From positions 34,600 through 98,599 of the forward strand of contig KN880513.1 of assembly GCA_000934385.1 (NCBI GenBank): a stretch of DNA of 64,000 bases. The letters are read 5' to 3'. Under the pieces are notes generated by a model. The model saw nothing but the letters and a program-made list of their open reading frames with translations. It ran no database searches and was not told the DNA's origin. The position numbers and the translations under genes are program-made. Positions 46,817 to 58,276 of the stretch are shown in pieces (within the stretch, counting starts at the first letter, position 1; the number at the start of each line of letters is the position of its first letter). This DNA is from Cylindrobasidium torrendii FP15055 ss-10 (taxonomy: Eukaryota > Basidiomycota > Agaricomycetes > Agaricales > Physalacriaceae).

Positions 46817-47790
46817 ATGTCAGAAACCTTGAATATGTGTACCTGGGGTACCTGCATACAGTCCTTCCCGCAAAGACAACAATTAGCAAACCATGTCTAC
46901 AACAACCATGTCGCGAACGTCAAGTGGATGTCGTGGGAGGAGCGAAGACGGCACAAACGAGCTCGTGGTCTTCCAGTACCTGACTCGCCTCCAACCCAAT
47001 ATTCGGGCTATTCTCCAATCCCAGGTGCGTAGACCCCATCCATCCATCCTTCAACTTGTCGACGATATCGTTAGCTGCGAAACGAAAACACTCACTCATC
47101 GAGGACAACTCGCAGGATAGTGCCCACTCACTCCCGTCACCCGCAAATTCGCACGGATCTCCTGTGCCCAAGAAGACTCGCCAGCTGGAAGGTGTTTCCA
47201 AGTTCACGGCGCTCAACACATCTCGCAGTCCATCCCCCATACATGCACACGATCTTGTTATGCCAAACTCCCCTGGGCTCGACAATATGATATTTGGTGC
47301 GACAGGCAAGTCTTCACCGTCACCATCAAAAGACTCGCCGTCATCTGGGTCCTGGAAAGATGTCGAACGCGAGCTCAGTCGACCAGACGACCTCGACTTG
47401 AGCTACCATTCTGGTGCAGCACGATTCACTACCCAGAATTCCAACAATAGTCGCAGCGAGCAGAGTGTTAACGAAAGTCCGTTACAGCATAGGCGCGAGG
47501 CCCGATTCATCTTCCCACCTAGCTCTCTCGACCCCCCGACAGTGCGGCCTCGAGACACACTTCTGCGGGATACGAGCCAGATGTCGGGATTGTCTTCGAG
47601 CGCAAGTCAGCATCGAAAGCCGGCTAGCGCAGTGAGCGACAAATCCGTTTCCTCGGATGGTAGTCAGCAGCTGCTGTCGCAGTCTCAGCGGAGACAACGA
47701 AACGACAGCTTCTGGGACCAGATTCCGAGTCCAGTTTCAAGCCCTCCCAAGCTTATGACCCAAATGCCTTACGAAAGTCAAGGGGACTAG
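46817..47790 (+). CDS. Single C2H2 zinc-finger protein, Ser-rich
   Basis: Two exons give a protein of about 308 residues. The first contains one C2H2 finger (CTWGTCIQSFPQRQQLANHV followed by NNH), then KWMSWEERRRHKRARG, a basic patch that could be a nuclear signal. An intron of about 50 nt then joins SPIP to AAKRKHSLIEDNSQD. The rest is Ser/Pro/Gln-rich with no further domain, ending at 47790. The ATG at 46817 immediately precedes the finger. A single finger is often insufficient for specific DNA binding, so a protein-interaction or partner-assisted role is equally possible. Confidence 0.72.
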
Positions 47791-47971
47791 GGTTGATTGG
47801 GGATAGTGTTCGCTGAATCGCTTGACCGGATAGGCAGGTGTTGCTCACATATATACCTTTGCTTCTTTTTACTCGTTCGATTTGTGAATGCCACCGTTTT
47901 CCCTTGAATGAGATATAAGTATATCCATTGTGAATGTCCCACTCAATATATCAACACAAGCTGTAACCATC

Positions 47972-48589
47972 TCAAATGTCGTCCAAGTTGATGACCATGG
48001 TTGCGCCCGGGCCTTCGATATCTCTGAACCCCAACTTCGAGTAGAACGCCTTCGCCTCTGTGTTCCTCGAATCCATCCCGAGCCACACCTTCCCTCTAAT
48101 AGCCTCGTTCTGCTCACGCTCCAAATGCCTCGCTGCCACTTGTATAAGCTTGCGCCCCCATCCCTTTCTCTGATACTCCGGCAGGATGTTTATATGCAGA
48201 TGCGCAGAGGATAATGCAATGGCTTCCTCCGAGCCAGTGAACATGTTTCCTAAGAGCTTGGCGTAGCGGACGTCCGCTGGCTTCGACATGCGTTCCACAG
48301 GGTATTGTTGGGCGAGAGCCGGCCACCAGTGCTCTGCAGCGTATTTCTCATACGCCCTTGTGTCTGTCGACCCGACGACATAGCCTACGACAGTCTTGCT
48401 CTGGGTGTCCTCTAGGACAAATCCCCAAGTGGTGGGTAACTTTACGTAGGGGACGGAGAATACCAGGCCTGGCAGCTCGCCATAATCGTGTAACGCCTCA
48501 GCGGATTTGCCCGCTTCTGCAGTGAGGAGGCAAATGCGCGAAAGACTGGGCGCGTCGTGCTCTGTAGCTGGTCGAATAGTTACTGTCAT
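47972..48589 (-). CDS. GNAT-family N-acetyltransferase
   Basis: An uninterrupted frame of about 205 residues. The start is the ATG at 48587-48589 (MTVTIRPATEHDAPSL), the usual GNAT N-terminal strand; an upstream in-frame methionine would add 36 residues with no conserved content. Visible elements are TWGFVLEDTQSKTVVGYVVG (motif D-like), AHLHINILPEYQRKGWGRKLI with the acetyl-CoA-binding Q-R-K-G-W-G-R-K (motif A), VWLGMDSRNTEAKAFYSKLGF and a C-terminal strand to NLDDI. The substrate cannot be told from sequence; small amines or protein N-termini are both possible. Confidence 0.88.
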   Translation of the reverse strand: MTVTIRPATEHDAPSLSRICLLTAEAGKSAEALHDYGELPGLVFSVPYVKLPTTWGFVLEDTQSKTVVGYVVGSTDTRAYEKYAAEHWWPALAQQYPVERMSKPADVRYAKLLGNMFTGSEEAIALSSAHLHINILPEYQRKGWGRKLIQVAARHLEREQNEAIRGKVWLGMDSRNTEAKAFYSKLGFRDIEGPGATMVINLDDI

Positions 48590-48804
48590 GCTCAGATGAT
48601 GGTTTGCGATAAGCCAGGCCTGCCATGTGAGGCAATGAAGAAATCTATACTCCTTGTCTCTCATAGAATGATAAGTAAAATTTGGAACTGTCGACACGCG
48701 AAGTCGCTATGATAGAGAGCGTCCTTTGTTCATGCACAAATCAGTATCCGAATGCTAGATTACAGGGACAAGGGAATGTATCAATACTGTATCACAGCCA
48801 ATTA

Positions 48805-50349
48805 TCACAAAAGCCCTGCCGCTCTCAGGTCACTCTGCAATCTTCTCTCACCCTCTAACGCTTCCGCAATTCTCTGGGCGCGCATAGGGTCGTCAGGTGC
48901 CAGATTGAGCATTTCCGCGATTTCTTCTTCAGACCGACCCTCTTCGGCACGCACGAGAACTTCCTCTTCGTCCACAGAATCACGACCACCAAACCCAAAG
49001 CCTTGACGGAAGAAATCTGCATTCGAAAATCTTCCCAGCCCGAATGTGCGCTCGAACTGTGTGATTATGCGCCCGGCTCCTGGGGTCTCAGTCGCCGCAG
49101 GGCCAGATGCTGGTGTTTGTGTAGACATAATGCTGCGCTCCCATCTCTTGACTCGCCAGAAGCCAAGGACGGATGTCAGCAAAACGAACCAACCTACGTA
49201 ATGATAAGAAGAAAACAATGAAGACCAAAAGACCACGTACCGACTGTCATCAAGAAGAATGACAACCACTCAGTTGTCGCATCCGCCACCAGCTGACCCG
49301 CCTGTTCGTCCGTCAAGCCTGCGAAAGGTGAATCAGGATTCGAGGAGTCTGACGATGTCGCGTTGTTGAAAAATGCGTCGGCTTGAGAGGCAGAAGAGAA
49401 GGTGGCGTTCGGAGGCGGCGCCCACTGATTCCAAATCGCGCCTTGACTGTCTTCTGTTTCGTCTAGGCGGTTGCGAAGGGCGAAGCCATATTGAATGAGA
49501 GTAACACCGAGGCCAGCGCGGGAACCCAGGCGGGCAGCATGCGTCGTGTGCAGAAGATATGTTAGGAGGAAGCCGATGAATTGGAATGATATGGACACAA
49601 GGGCGTTGCAGAGGAAGGAGAACACAGAACCGGTCGGGAGAGCATCGATGATCATTTCACCCAGTGACTCTGGCGAGAAGGGCGCATGAACAGTGGTCTC
49701 CCAGTACGGTGGCACGGCGTCTGCTTGGGCTGACGCGTATGAAGGCGGTGCCTCGTTCTGAGCATCCTCTGGAACCACGAAGGCGCTATCACCATCTGAG
49801 ACAGGATCAGTACTGTAACATAGGCGCTAATGTATACGCACCTTGCTGAACGCGGACCGGCCGTGTTGGCTTGGCGGTGATGTTGGCAAATACACCGTCG
49901 TTGTTGGTCCCATCTCCCACAGCTCTATCGGTTTGATGCGGCGCTAGGCCCCACCGGTCGGCAACGCGAGCAGGAAGAATACGAGTCGCTGTGCGTTGTA
50001 TCCATGTGCTGTGTGGTCCACTAACAGAAGGAAGAATATTGAAGGAAGGAATGTAACCGTTCGAGTTGCCAAAGTTATTCGGCAGTGCCGTATCCGAGGG
50101 CGGTGGTGGAGAGCCAGGTGGAGGATAATCGTAGTCGACGTTCTCAAAGTCATATCCACCATGCGTGACCACCGACGGTGTAGCACGATGAGACCGCTGT
50201 GCTGCGGCGCCGGCTGAGTTCAGCGGCTGTGATTCCGTGGCATCATGGAAGTCGTCCTCATCGTCCTCGTCGCCAAACGCTGCGTTCAGTTCATGCTCGG
50301 CATCCTCATCGTCTCTGTTGTTGGGAATAGGAGCATAGCGGCCAGACAT
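48805..50349 (-). CDS. Bsd2/NDFIP-family Nedd4/Rsp5 adaptor
   Basis: Bsd2/Ndfip proteins recruit HECT E3 ligases to sort membrane transporters, including metal transporters. The N-terminus is acidic (DDEDAEHELNAAFGDEDDED) and disordered. The PY-type motif PPSYASAQ follows the second exon start and can bind WW domains. The core PTGSVFSFLCNALVSISFQF, FLLTYLLHTTHAARLGSRAG and LGVTLIQYGF matches the Ndfip/Bsd2 membrane region of three helices. A third helix, FVLLTSVLGFWRVKRW, lies in the next exon. The C-terminal exon is Glu-rich and ends SDLRAAGLL at 48805. The start CAT is at 50347-50349. Introns fall near 49250 and 49810. Confidence comes from the PPxY and helix order. Confidence 0.87.
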
Positions 50350-50984
50350 GAATGTAAAGGTGAGGAAAGCAAAAGGAGTGTGATGTCAAACTATGACAAA
50401 GCTGATGATAATGCTCTCCGGCAGGCGCCACGTCGGGTCGATCACTGTCCGCCACTTCTGAAAGGTGCTACTTATCTGGTGCTATCATCACGACTTCCAC
50501 TTCAATCCGAACCCAGCGAATATCCTCCTCTTTTCAACTGCGGGGGTTCCAGCGTGTGGCATCCATGCAGGGTCCCGCCTAAATAGTCAAGTTTGCCCAA
50601 TTGCGGGCATTACCTTCAGAATCCCAAATGGAGATACCGCCTTGCGGCATCCAAGCACGAAGCCCATTTTGCATTTGACTTTCCACCCCGCTAGCGTAGC
50701 ACCCGTGTGCATAAACACATTCCGTATGCGTCAAAAGCCCAAGAAGGTCGCCTGGCGACCCCAAGAAGGACTGAGGCCAGCGCATCGAGGCCGATCGCTG
50801 AACAGTGGGAGGTAACTTATATACATATATAAAGGCCCTGCACGGGTGCGAAACATGTGTGCGTCGCTTCCGTTTCCTTCCCACCATCACCATCGAGACA
50901 CACAAGCGCCATTACCCCGAACGCTTCGTCACCAGCCCACACCTTCCCCGTCGTTCGTTTCCCTACAAATCTACCGCCGCCAAA

Positions 50985-51251
50985 ATGTCACCTTCTTCCC
51001 CGTACGGCACGCTCAGCGCTTCGACAACCAACCCATTTGCCCTCTTCGCCAGCGCTCAGTCGCCTCGGGAAACACACGCCATGTACAATGAATTTGGCCA
51101 ACTCGTGCGGGCCAGGCCCCAGAGAACCTCCACGACCTCTTCTAGCGGAGAGTCCAGCGACGAGGACGTTAAACACACCAAATTCTCCGTCGCCAAGATT
51201 TTCAGCCTTGGGCGCAGGCCCGTCCACCGTAGCAAGTCGGTGCTGTTTTAA
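50985..51251 (+). CDS. Small Ser-rich protein of 88 residues, function unknown
   Basis: The ATG at 50985 sits in a strong context (CCGCCAAAATGTC), and the frame runs to a stop at 51249-51251. The sequence is MSPSSPYGTLSAS then NPFALFASAQSPRETHAMYN, a Ser/Glu acidic cluster (SSSGESSDEDVKH), and a basic end (FSVAKIFSLGRRPVHRSKS). It looks like a real small gene because of start context and a long GC-rich leader, but there is no domain I recognise. The leader frame from 50805 is open but lacks an ATG context. Confidence 0.5.
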   Translation: MSPSSPYGTLSASTTNPFALFASAQSPRETHAMYNEFGQLVRARPQRTSTTSSSGESSDEDVKHTKFSVAKIFSLGRRPVHRSKSVLF

Positions 51252-51488
51252 AACGGTGTCCAAACGCACGTCGCAAGAGCACTCAGAAACATGCACCTAC
51301 ACAACCGCAGGCTCCTCGCATAAACCCTTCTTCTCATTTTCTCATCATTTATGGTCCACTATGTAGCATACTTCTTGATCTATCCCACTGGTTTAGTCTG
51401 ACACTCGAACTCATCACTACGGTGTACCACGCTCTTTCTCTGAATACGTCGTCTTGTATTTACTATAAAAACATCGAACTTGTCACAA

Positions 51489-52410
51489 TCATGCCGTCAG
51501 GCGTTCCAAGTATGCCTTCCAGCCTTCATCCTGGTAGCGCTTTGCCTGTCCAGCAATTTTGGCGGTAAGACTGTAGTCTGTTCCGTAGACACCACGTCCA
51601 ACAATGATCACATCACACCCAGCGCCGACAACAACTTCTCGGGGCGTGCGGTACTGCTGACCCATGCCGTCGCCCTTGACATCGAGGCCAACACCTGGTG
51701 TGAGAATAAGGAAGTCCTCTCCAGTGGTATCGTCCGTTTTGGATGCACCAACACTTTCCATCCGTCTCTGGGCGATAAATCCAACGACAAAGTCTCGGTT
51801 CGCACGCGCCATTTTCACTGCATCCTCTGTGTACGAGCCCGTTGTAAGCGCACCGGCCGTACTCATTTCAGCAAGGAGGAGAAGTCCTCGACCGCGCTGC
51901 AGGCCAACAGATTTAAGCCCTGTGACAACAGAAGGTCCTGGCACTGGGTGTGCATTCGTCAAATGCGACCACTCTGCGATTTTATAAACCCCGCTCGCGT
52001 ATTGTAGCGCGACAGTATTGCCTAGATGCGGCAGTCAGGAGTATGATGCAGGTATGAGCGGCAAGTACAGACCGATGTCTGCAAATTTCCGGTCTTCAAA
52101 GATGCAGAAATCGTATTTTGCACTAAGCGCTTGCAGGGTTCTGACAAGGCTGGGTTCGAAGTCTTCGATGACATCGACGTGCGTCTTCGCAACATGAGAG
52201 AAGTTCTTTGGTAGGGGAGAAACTGAGAATTGCCTTTATCATGCAGACATAGGGCCCGACAGCATCTATGATGGCCAGAAAGTCTTGAGCCTTGGTGACA
52301 TCGACGCTGACGGCCAGATTGGACTGCTTGCGCTCCATAATCTCCAGCAGAAGCCGAGCGGCAGGGTTTGTGTGGTTCTGTATACGAGACGCATACGAGT
52401 GTTTGTACAT
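51489..52410 (-). CDS. URA3: Orotidine-5'-phosphate decarboxylase (URA3/pyrG)
   Basis: This enzyme makes UMP from OMP, the last step of de novo pyrimidine synthesis. The start ATG at 52408-52410 opens [24 protein letters not shown] is joined by an intron to [33 protein letters not shown] carries the catalytic D-x-K-x-x-x-D network. Then come [69 protein letters not shown], and VGRGVYG near the phosphate site. The length is about 280 residues. The intron at 52185-52233 keeps frame only with a GC donor (AAAG|GCAATT; see findings). It diverges from the SAMHD1-type gene across about 220 bp. Confidence 0.96.
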
Positions 52411-52633
52411 GGTTTTTGTGGGAGGAAGCAAAGTGCTTTATTCAATGTGCATGTAAATTCATTCATTCAGCATCTGATCGATCAGTAGATTGCGGGACTC
52501 GGGCCGAGGGGTGCACTTATCAAACCTCGTGGTTCACAAACCCTGCTTCTTGCGCCCATTCAGCGCAATGGCACCATTGCCGTCGGCAGTATCGTAGATA
52601 TGACGAGCTATCTTCGCTTTGTTCCCAACCGCC

Positions 52634-54261
52634 ATGGCTGCATTCGCTGCATACGGCCCACCAGGCCAAAGTCGGATTGTGACCGACAACATTTTTGGCC
52701 AAATTGAGCTCACCCCGCTCATGTGTGAGATTATCGACACGTAAGTCTGACCATCTCCTGCATTTCTTTGCACCGCTGATGACCCGCACGTAGCCCACAA
52801 TTCCAGCGTCTGCGCAACCTTAAGCAAACCGGTGCAGCCTACCATGTCTGGCCTGGCGCATCGCACAATCGTTTTGAGCACTCCCTCGGGACAGCGCACC
52901 TTGCCGGGCTTATGGTAGAAAGTATCCACCGACGCCAGCCCGAGCTTGGTATCACGGCACGCGATATCGCTTGCGTAAAAATTGCTGGGTAAGTCAGTCC
53001 ATGTTTCGCCATATTGCACCAATGAACGTGATGAAAGACTATGCCATGACATCGGGCACGGACCCTTCAGCCATCTCTGGGAGGACTACATGTCCCTTGC
53101 GCAACCCGAAGCGAAATGGACCCACGAAGAACAATCAGAACGGATGTTTGACCACTTGATAGACGACAACAATGTGCCCCTACCACCTCAAGATGTCGCT
53201 TTCATCAAAGATCTCATTGCTGGCGCCGTGAAGCACTCCAGCGTGCATGAAATCCCCGAGCGCACATTTCTCTTTGAGATTGTGGCCAATAAACGCAATG
53301 GCCTCGATGTAGACAAATGGGACTATATTTCCCGTGATATGGAAGCGACAGGGGACAGAGGAAACTACTCCCCACTTCTTTTGATACACTCCGCTCGTGT
53401 CATCGATGGTGAGATCTGCTATGGCCTGAGCGATGTCCATAACGTTGTCAGTCTACTACAAGCCAGATACAGGTTGTATGCTCTCTACAATCAACCCGAC
53501 AGTGAGTTGCCATTCCGCTAATGGACGGAGTATCAGAGCTGATGCAGACTATAGTAAAGGCCTTTGAGGGTATGCTTGTCGACGCGTTCCTCCTAGCGGA
53601 TGAAGCATTGCGCATATCCTCTCGAGTGAACTCTCCAAGGAGATTCTTACATCTCACCGATGATATCGTCGCTGAAATCGACCGTTCGGAAGATCCGCGC
53701 CTCACCGAAGCACAACAAATCGTACGGCGTATACACACTAGCGACTTGTACGCGATAGCGGAGGCGGTGTATCTAGCATGGCCTCTCCCAACGAGCGTGC
53801 GCAAGCAACTCACTCCTGCGACAATTGTGAACGCTGCCCGTCGACTTGGATCGCAGCACCTTTTGTCCACTGAGCTGAGGGAGGGTGACGTTTTGGTCGA
53901 CATTACCCCAATGCACTGGGGCATGAAGGATAAGGACCCGTTCGCCACCATCAAGTTCTACAAGGACTGGGATGCGCAAAGTACGGCAGGATGAAGCCCT
54001 TTATGCAATACTAATGATTGCGATTCTAGCTGCTGCCCTTTTGGGAACTGGACAATTATCACTTCTTCGACCACAAGTATTTGCGGAAGTTGCAGTCAAA
54101 GTGTTTGCAAGGGACCAAAGGTCAGTTACCGTTACTTGGCGCATGCATATGGCTCTGTTCTAATATCCCTCAGATACGTCGAAGTCATTCAAGCAGCCTT
54201 ACATGCAATACTACCAAAGACATTTTTGAACGGGCAAGTGAACCCATCCGAGGCAATATAA
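52634..54261 (+). CDS. HD-domain phosphohydrolase of SAMHD1/dNTPase type
   Basis: Proteins of this type hydrolyse dNTPs to deoxynucleosides and triphosphate. The start is CCATGG at 52634, [18 protein letters not shown]. After an intron comes [20 protein letters not shown], then [15 protein letters not shown]. Next is [16 protein letters not shown], giving the HD metal residues, and later [17 protein letters not shown], which has the last Asp. The rest is helical and includes [14 protein letters not shown] and [15 protein letters not shown]. The final small exons join to [14 protein letters not shown] and end at 54261. No SAM domain is present, so allosteric control may differ. It is adjacent to and divergent from URA3; both act on pyrimidine/nucleotide pools. 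Confidence 0.9.
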
Positions 54262-55682
54262 AATGCATATGATACACACGACCAATGCGCGGCAAGAATT
54301 GCGCACTAGGAGGGGTGTATTCCTTGTCAATAGTCTTCTGTCGGTGACAGGTGTCTGTGTGAGCAAAGACGCACGACTTTATGGAGGTCGGAATATCGAA
54401 TTGAGACCTCTAGCCATATCATTACGCTGGGGCGCGCCTATGATCTGAGCGACTTCGGGAGGCTAGGTGATTCTTTCTAGTCATCATCATACTAATCGTT
54501 CAGCAATCGCTGATGAAATCTGTACGGAGGGGATGGCGGCATGAGGTGCCTCGCCTGTGTCCAAGGCTCGAAGCCCCGCGTCAAATCAGGAATAGACGTG
54601 TTCCCGACAACAAGGACCGACACCTCATGTGGGGGCGGAACACCTATCCCAATGCGGTATTGCTTGTTCACAGTCCAGATGGGGTTAGTAGTGTGAGATG
54701 TAGCACCCCCAAACACCGATGCCGCATGCGATTTGGAGCAGGCGTTGAGTACAAGTTGCCCTACTTCCGTTCTGTGATCCTATGACACTCATATATGTAG
54801 GTGACTGCGAAGAATGAATGCGCTATGATCCTAGCTTTTGCAGACCAGCAAGTTTCCCACACACATTTGGACCTTGGGTGGAAAACTGGTAACCGTGATG
54901 AGCGGAGGCGGTTTGTGGATATTGGCGCATAACAGCAGATGATAAGTACAAGGTCAGCCCAAGGTCAACGTTCATGGTGTCCATAATCCTCGACCGAAAC
55001 CCCATTGGGACCAATACAAACATTCAAATGAGTGATGCTCGCGGCTTGGGGCGAGTATTGACACCCTCACCCTTGGTTACGCTTTTCAAAGAGAAAAGAT
55101 GGACATGTTCTCGCTTCCAAATCTCGGAAAAAGAAGAGAGGCTAAGTGCAGGTTCGTGGGAACGCGGAGGGAGTAGCGCACGCGGGAACCTCGTGGGCCG
55201 TGGGTGTACATTGTGACCGCATCGGTTTTCTCCGGGGTAGATATGCGGATTTCGGCACGGTGCGCAGGTTGATTGGACTTGTGCCTCTTGTCAAAGCAAA
55301 AGTACATCTGTTTTCTCTCATTCCAGTGATCAATATACTAGAAGCAAGCTGAGGGTTATCTGTGGTGCATCACAACAATTAGACATAGAAATATTGCAGG
55401 TTTGCAACAATTAGGCGCGCTAGCGAAGACAATAAAAACCGCCCGCGATGGCAGCTACGAAGAGTTCATCACGCACGCGACGGGGCTTGCCGGTGTGCCG
55501 GTTAGGAAATACCATATCCGGATCTATAGCATTTGTGAAGCGCCAGAGCAAAGATCGGACGCTCCTTGCCTTCTCTCCTCCACCATTCTCTCCAGGCTTC
55601 GTGCGCTCCGCCCTCCTTTTGTCCGCGCAAGTCCACAGAGGCCATTGGACACGTCAATTTCTCGGTTCTTTGTTCGATTAGG
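54262..55682. other. About 1.4 kb without a recognised gene
   Basis: Open frames on both strands (for example 54492-54716 and 54823-55023 minus, 55142-55333 minus) have no motif and no convincing splicing. The right side should contain the kinase promoter. No tRNA or repeat was seen. A fast-evolving or decayed gene cannot be excluded. Confidence 0.35.
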
Positions 55683-57359
55683 ATGGGCTGCTGTTTCTCT
55701 GAACCCGTGCGTTGCGCTCGTTCTACCTTAGGCTTTCATTACTCAAAGTCTTTCCTAGGTTGATTTTGAGAATGACGAGGTTAATCTCAACTTCTTTGAC
55801 CTTCACCGGGCAATAGGACGCGGGGCATTTGGAAAGGTGCGTCTCGCGGCTGCCTCAACAGCACTTGCCGCTCATCTTGTCCCCCCTCCCAGGTCCGAGT
55901 AGTCGAGCACAAGAAAACGAAGAAACTGTACGCCCTCAAATACATCGACAAGGCACAGTGCCTCCGTCAAAAGGCTGTAGCAAATGTCATACAGGAGCGC
56001 CGGTTACTGGAAGAGGTACGGGCCGACCATCATCCCCTCCCCTTCACGCATGCATTGACCAGACACACAGATTGACAATGCTTTCGTTGTGAACCTGCGG
56101 TTCGCCTTCCAAGATGATGAAAACTGTTTCTTTGTGATTGATCTAATGCTTGGGGGTGACTTGCGATGTGCGTGCCCTTGGCTCTTGTCCCCTCTCCGTC
56201 TAACCTCCCGCTATAGTCCATCTGGAGCGCAAGGGGAGCATTCCAGAAGAAGTGGTCAAATTCTGGATTGCAGAGTTGTCTTGCGGGCTGGAATACCTGC
56301 ACAAGAAGAAGATTGTCCATCGGTACGTCGCAGTGCTTTCACCCGCCTCCATACATTAAACCGCCGTTCTAGAGACTTAAAACCCGACAATGTCCTGCTA
56401 GACTCTAAAGGTCATGCACATATCACGGATTTCAATGTTGCCATCCACTATTCTGAGAGGCGTCTACATACAAGCATCGCTGGCAGTATGGCGTACATGG
56501 CTCCCCAGGTCGTTGGCAAGAAAGGGTATTCCTGGGAGGCAGATTGGTGGAGTCTAGGGGTCACTGCCTACGAACTCCTCTTTCACAAGCGACCGTTTGA
56601 CGGCAAGAACGCGGAACGCATGACCCACTCTATCCTGAAAGACACTGTCAAGTTCCCCGAGACGTCAGAGGTCACCCAAGAATGTGTGCAGGCTATGAAA
56701 GGGGTGCGTGGTTGTTCTCCCCGCATGCAGCTCGTCTAACGCCTGCAAAGTTCATCGAGAGAGACGTGTCCGTCCGTCTGGGCTGTCGGAATAAGAACGG
56801 CATCGACGACATCAAGTCACATCCTTGGTTCGCCAGCATAGACTGGGCAGTTCTGGAGAGAAAAGAGGCCGTTCCACCATTTGTGCCCGACGTAAGTGCC
56901 TTGGCTGGTTGCGCGCGTTGTTGTGTCCTAAAGAACGTTCCTTCCGCAGATGAAACATGCCAATTTCGACGTCTCCCACGAGCTGGACGAATTCTTGATG
57001 GTCGAGAAACCCCTTACACATACCAAACGCAAAGCCAACACTGACTTGGATAAACTTCGACCAGAGCTCAGGCAGCTGGAGGAACAGTACGCAACTGCTA
57101 GCTACTGGTCACGCCTTGCTCACCGTACACTTGCAGATTTACTGTTTATGATTTCACGCGGAATCCGAGAGGCTCTTACTACCCACACAACCAGCCTGTC
57201 ACTATGATGTCCACCGTAGATACGGACAGAACATTAATCGCGTCCAAATCCGACTCCCTCGCCGCAAATACCTTCGAGTCTCGAGCAGCATCACCAACAC
57301 CTTCGCCAGAGGAGAGGCTTCCCCCATGTCCTCCTGCCGCTGGACCACCAGAATCTTGA
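55683..57359 (+). CDS. STK32/YANK-type serine/threonine protein kinase
   Basis: The first exon encodes MGCCFSEP, an N-myristoylation/palmitoylation signal expected for membrane anchoring. The kinase domain follows: GRGAFGK with VRVVEHKKTKKLYALKYIDK (glycine loop and VAIK Lys), RRLLEE as the C helix, DDENCFFVIDLMLGGDLR, then KKKIVHR joined to DLKPDNVLL (HRD), THITDFNVA, SMAYMAPQVVGKK, and WSLGVTAYELLFHKRPFDG. The C-lobe ends with RLGCRNKNGIDDIKSHPWF. A tail with FTVYDFTRNPRGSYYPHN and Ser/Pro-rich end stops at 57359. The DFN instead of DFG is normal for this family, while APQ in place of APE is not (see findings). Many short introns split the gene. Targets are unknown. Confidence 0.9.
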
Positions 57360-58276
57360 CGATTACTCGGATATCATTTTTACGAGCGCGACGACGCTGG
57401 TTGGTCAGACGAAGAGTTCGACAACTGGGATGACCAGTAGTGGCCCTACGAATGATGGTATCTGACCCTACTATATCTTAAGTCTCTTCCTTATGCATTG
57501 CTTCTGTATCCTTTCCCATCTATCTTCTCTCGCTCTCTTTGTTCGCATTACCTTCATGTCTTTCCTACTATTTAGTCTGATAATGGCCAGGTATATACAC
57601 CCACGTTAAGCGTCCTACGGAGTGTACGAATCGTCTTGTAGCATCTCAGTCTTGCCGGTCGCATACATTACATTATTTACCTACACGCTCTCTGCTGGAT
57701 ACGGGATGTGTTGAAACGGAATCTAGTCACTTCTTATGCCTCATTCGCAATATTCTTTCGAGGCTACTGTATCACAATCAAGAGGTCATCACATGGACTG
57801 GGTGCTCGCCGCTGTGTCCAGAGATTTTTGGACTGAGTTGGCGCAGAGTTGGCGCTACTAGTAGGTGTGTACGCGCCGCCGAAGTCATCTGGCATTCGTC
57901 AGCACGGCATGAATCCCACCACTTTTAGTGCTGTGGATCATTGTTTAATTGCGTTCGCATCAGGGTTCGAGCTTCGCATCAAGGCGCATTTTTATTGGGA
58001 CCATTAAATTTAATTGCATTATTGAAGCCTATGCTTTTTGAGAGAATGCCATAATGCGCCCGCTGCGCGCGCTGGGCTATCTCTCTCTCTCTGTCTCTCC
58101 ATGGGGTGCGTAACGGCGATGAAATACGAAACGGGGCTAGTTTACTAGTTCCTGCTGGCAAAGCCTGAGCTAACTGCAACCGACCACCGGATACTAGTCT
58201 CGATAGGCCGGTGTGCTCCAGGGTTGCTTCCTTCTCCTTCTGCCATCATCTCGGCCGTGAAGTTTGCGTTTGGATA
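57360..58276. other. Intergenic region, kinase to P450
   Basis: About 920 bp contain the kinase 3' UTR, an AT-rich pyrimidine tract near 57480-57560 and a short CT microsatellite (CTCTCTCTCTCTGTCTCTCC) near 58079-58098. No gene was recognised. Confidence 0.4.

Noticed and set aside
58079..58098. CT microsatellite before the P450
   Set aside because: A short simple repeat of a kind common in eukaryotic intergenic DNA; no further structure.
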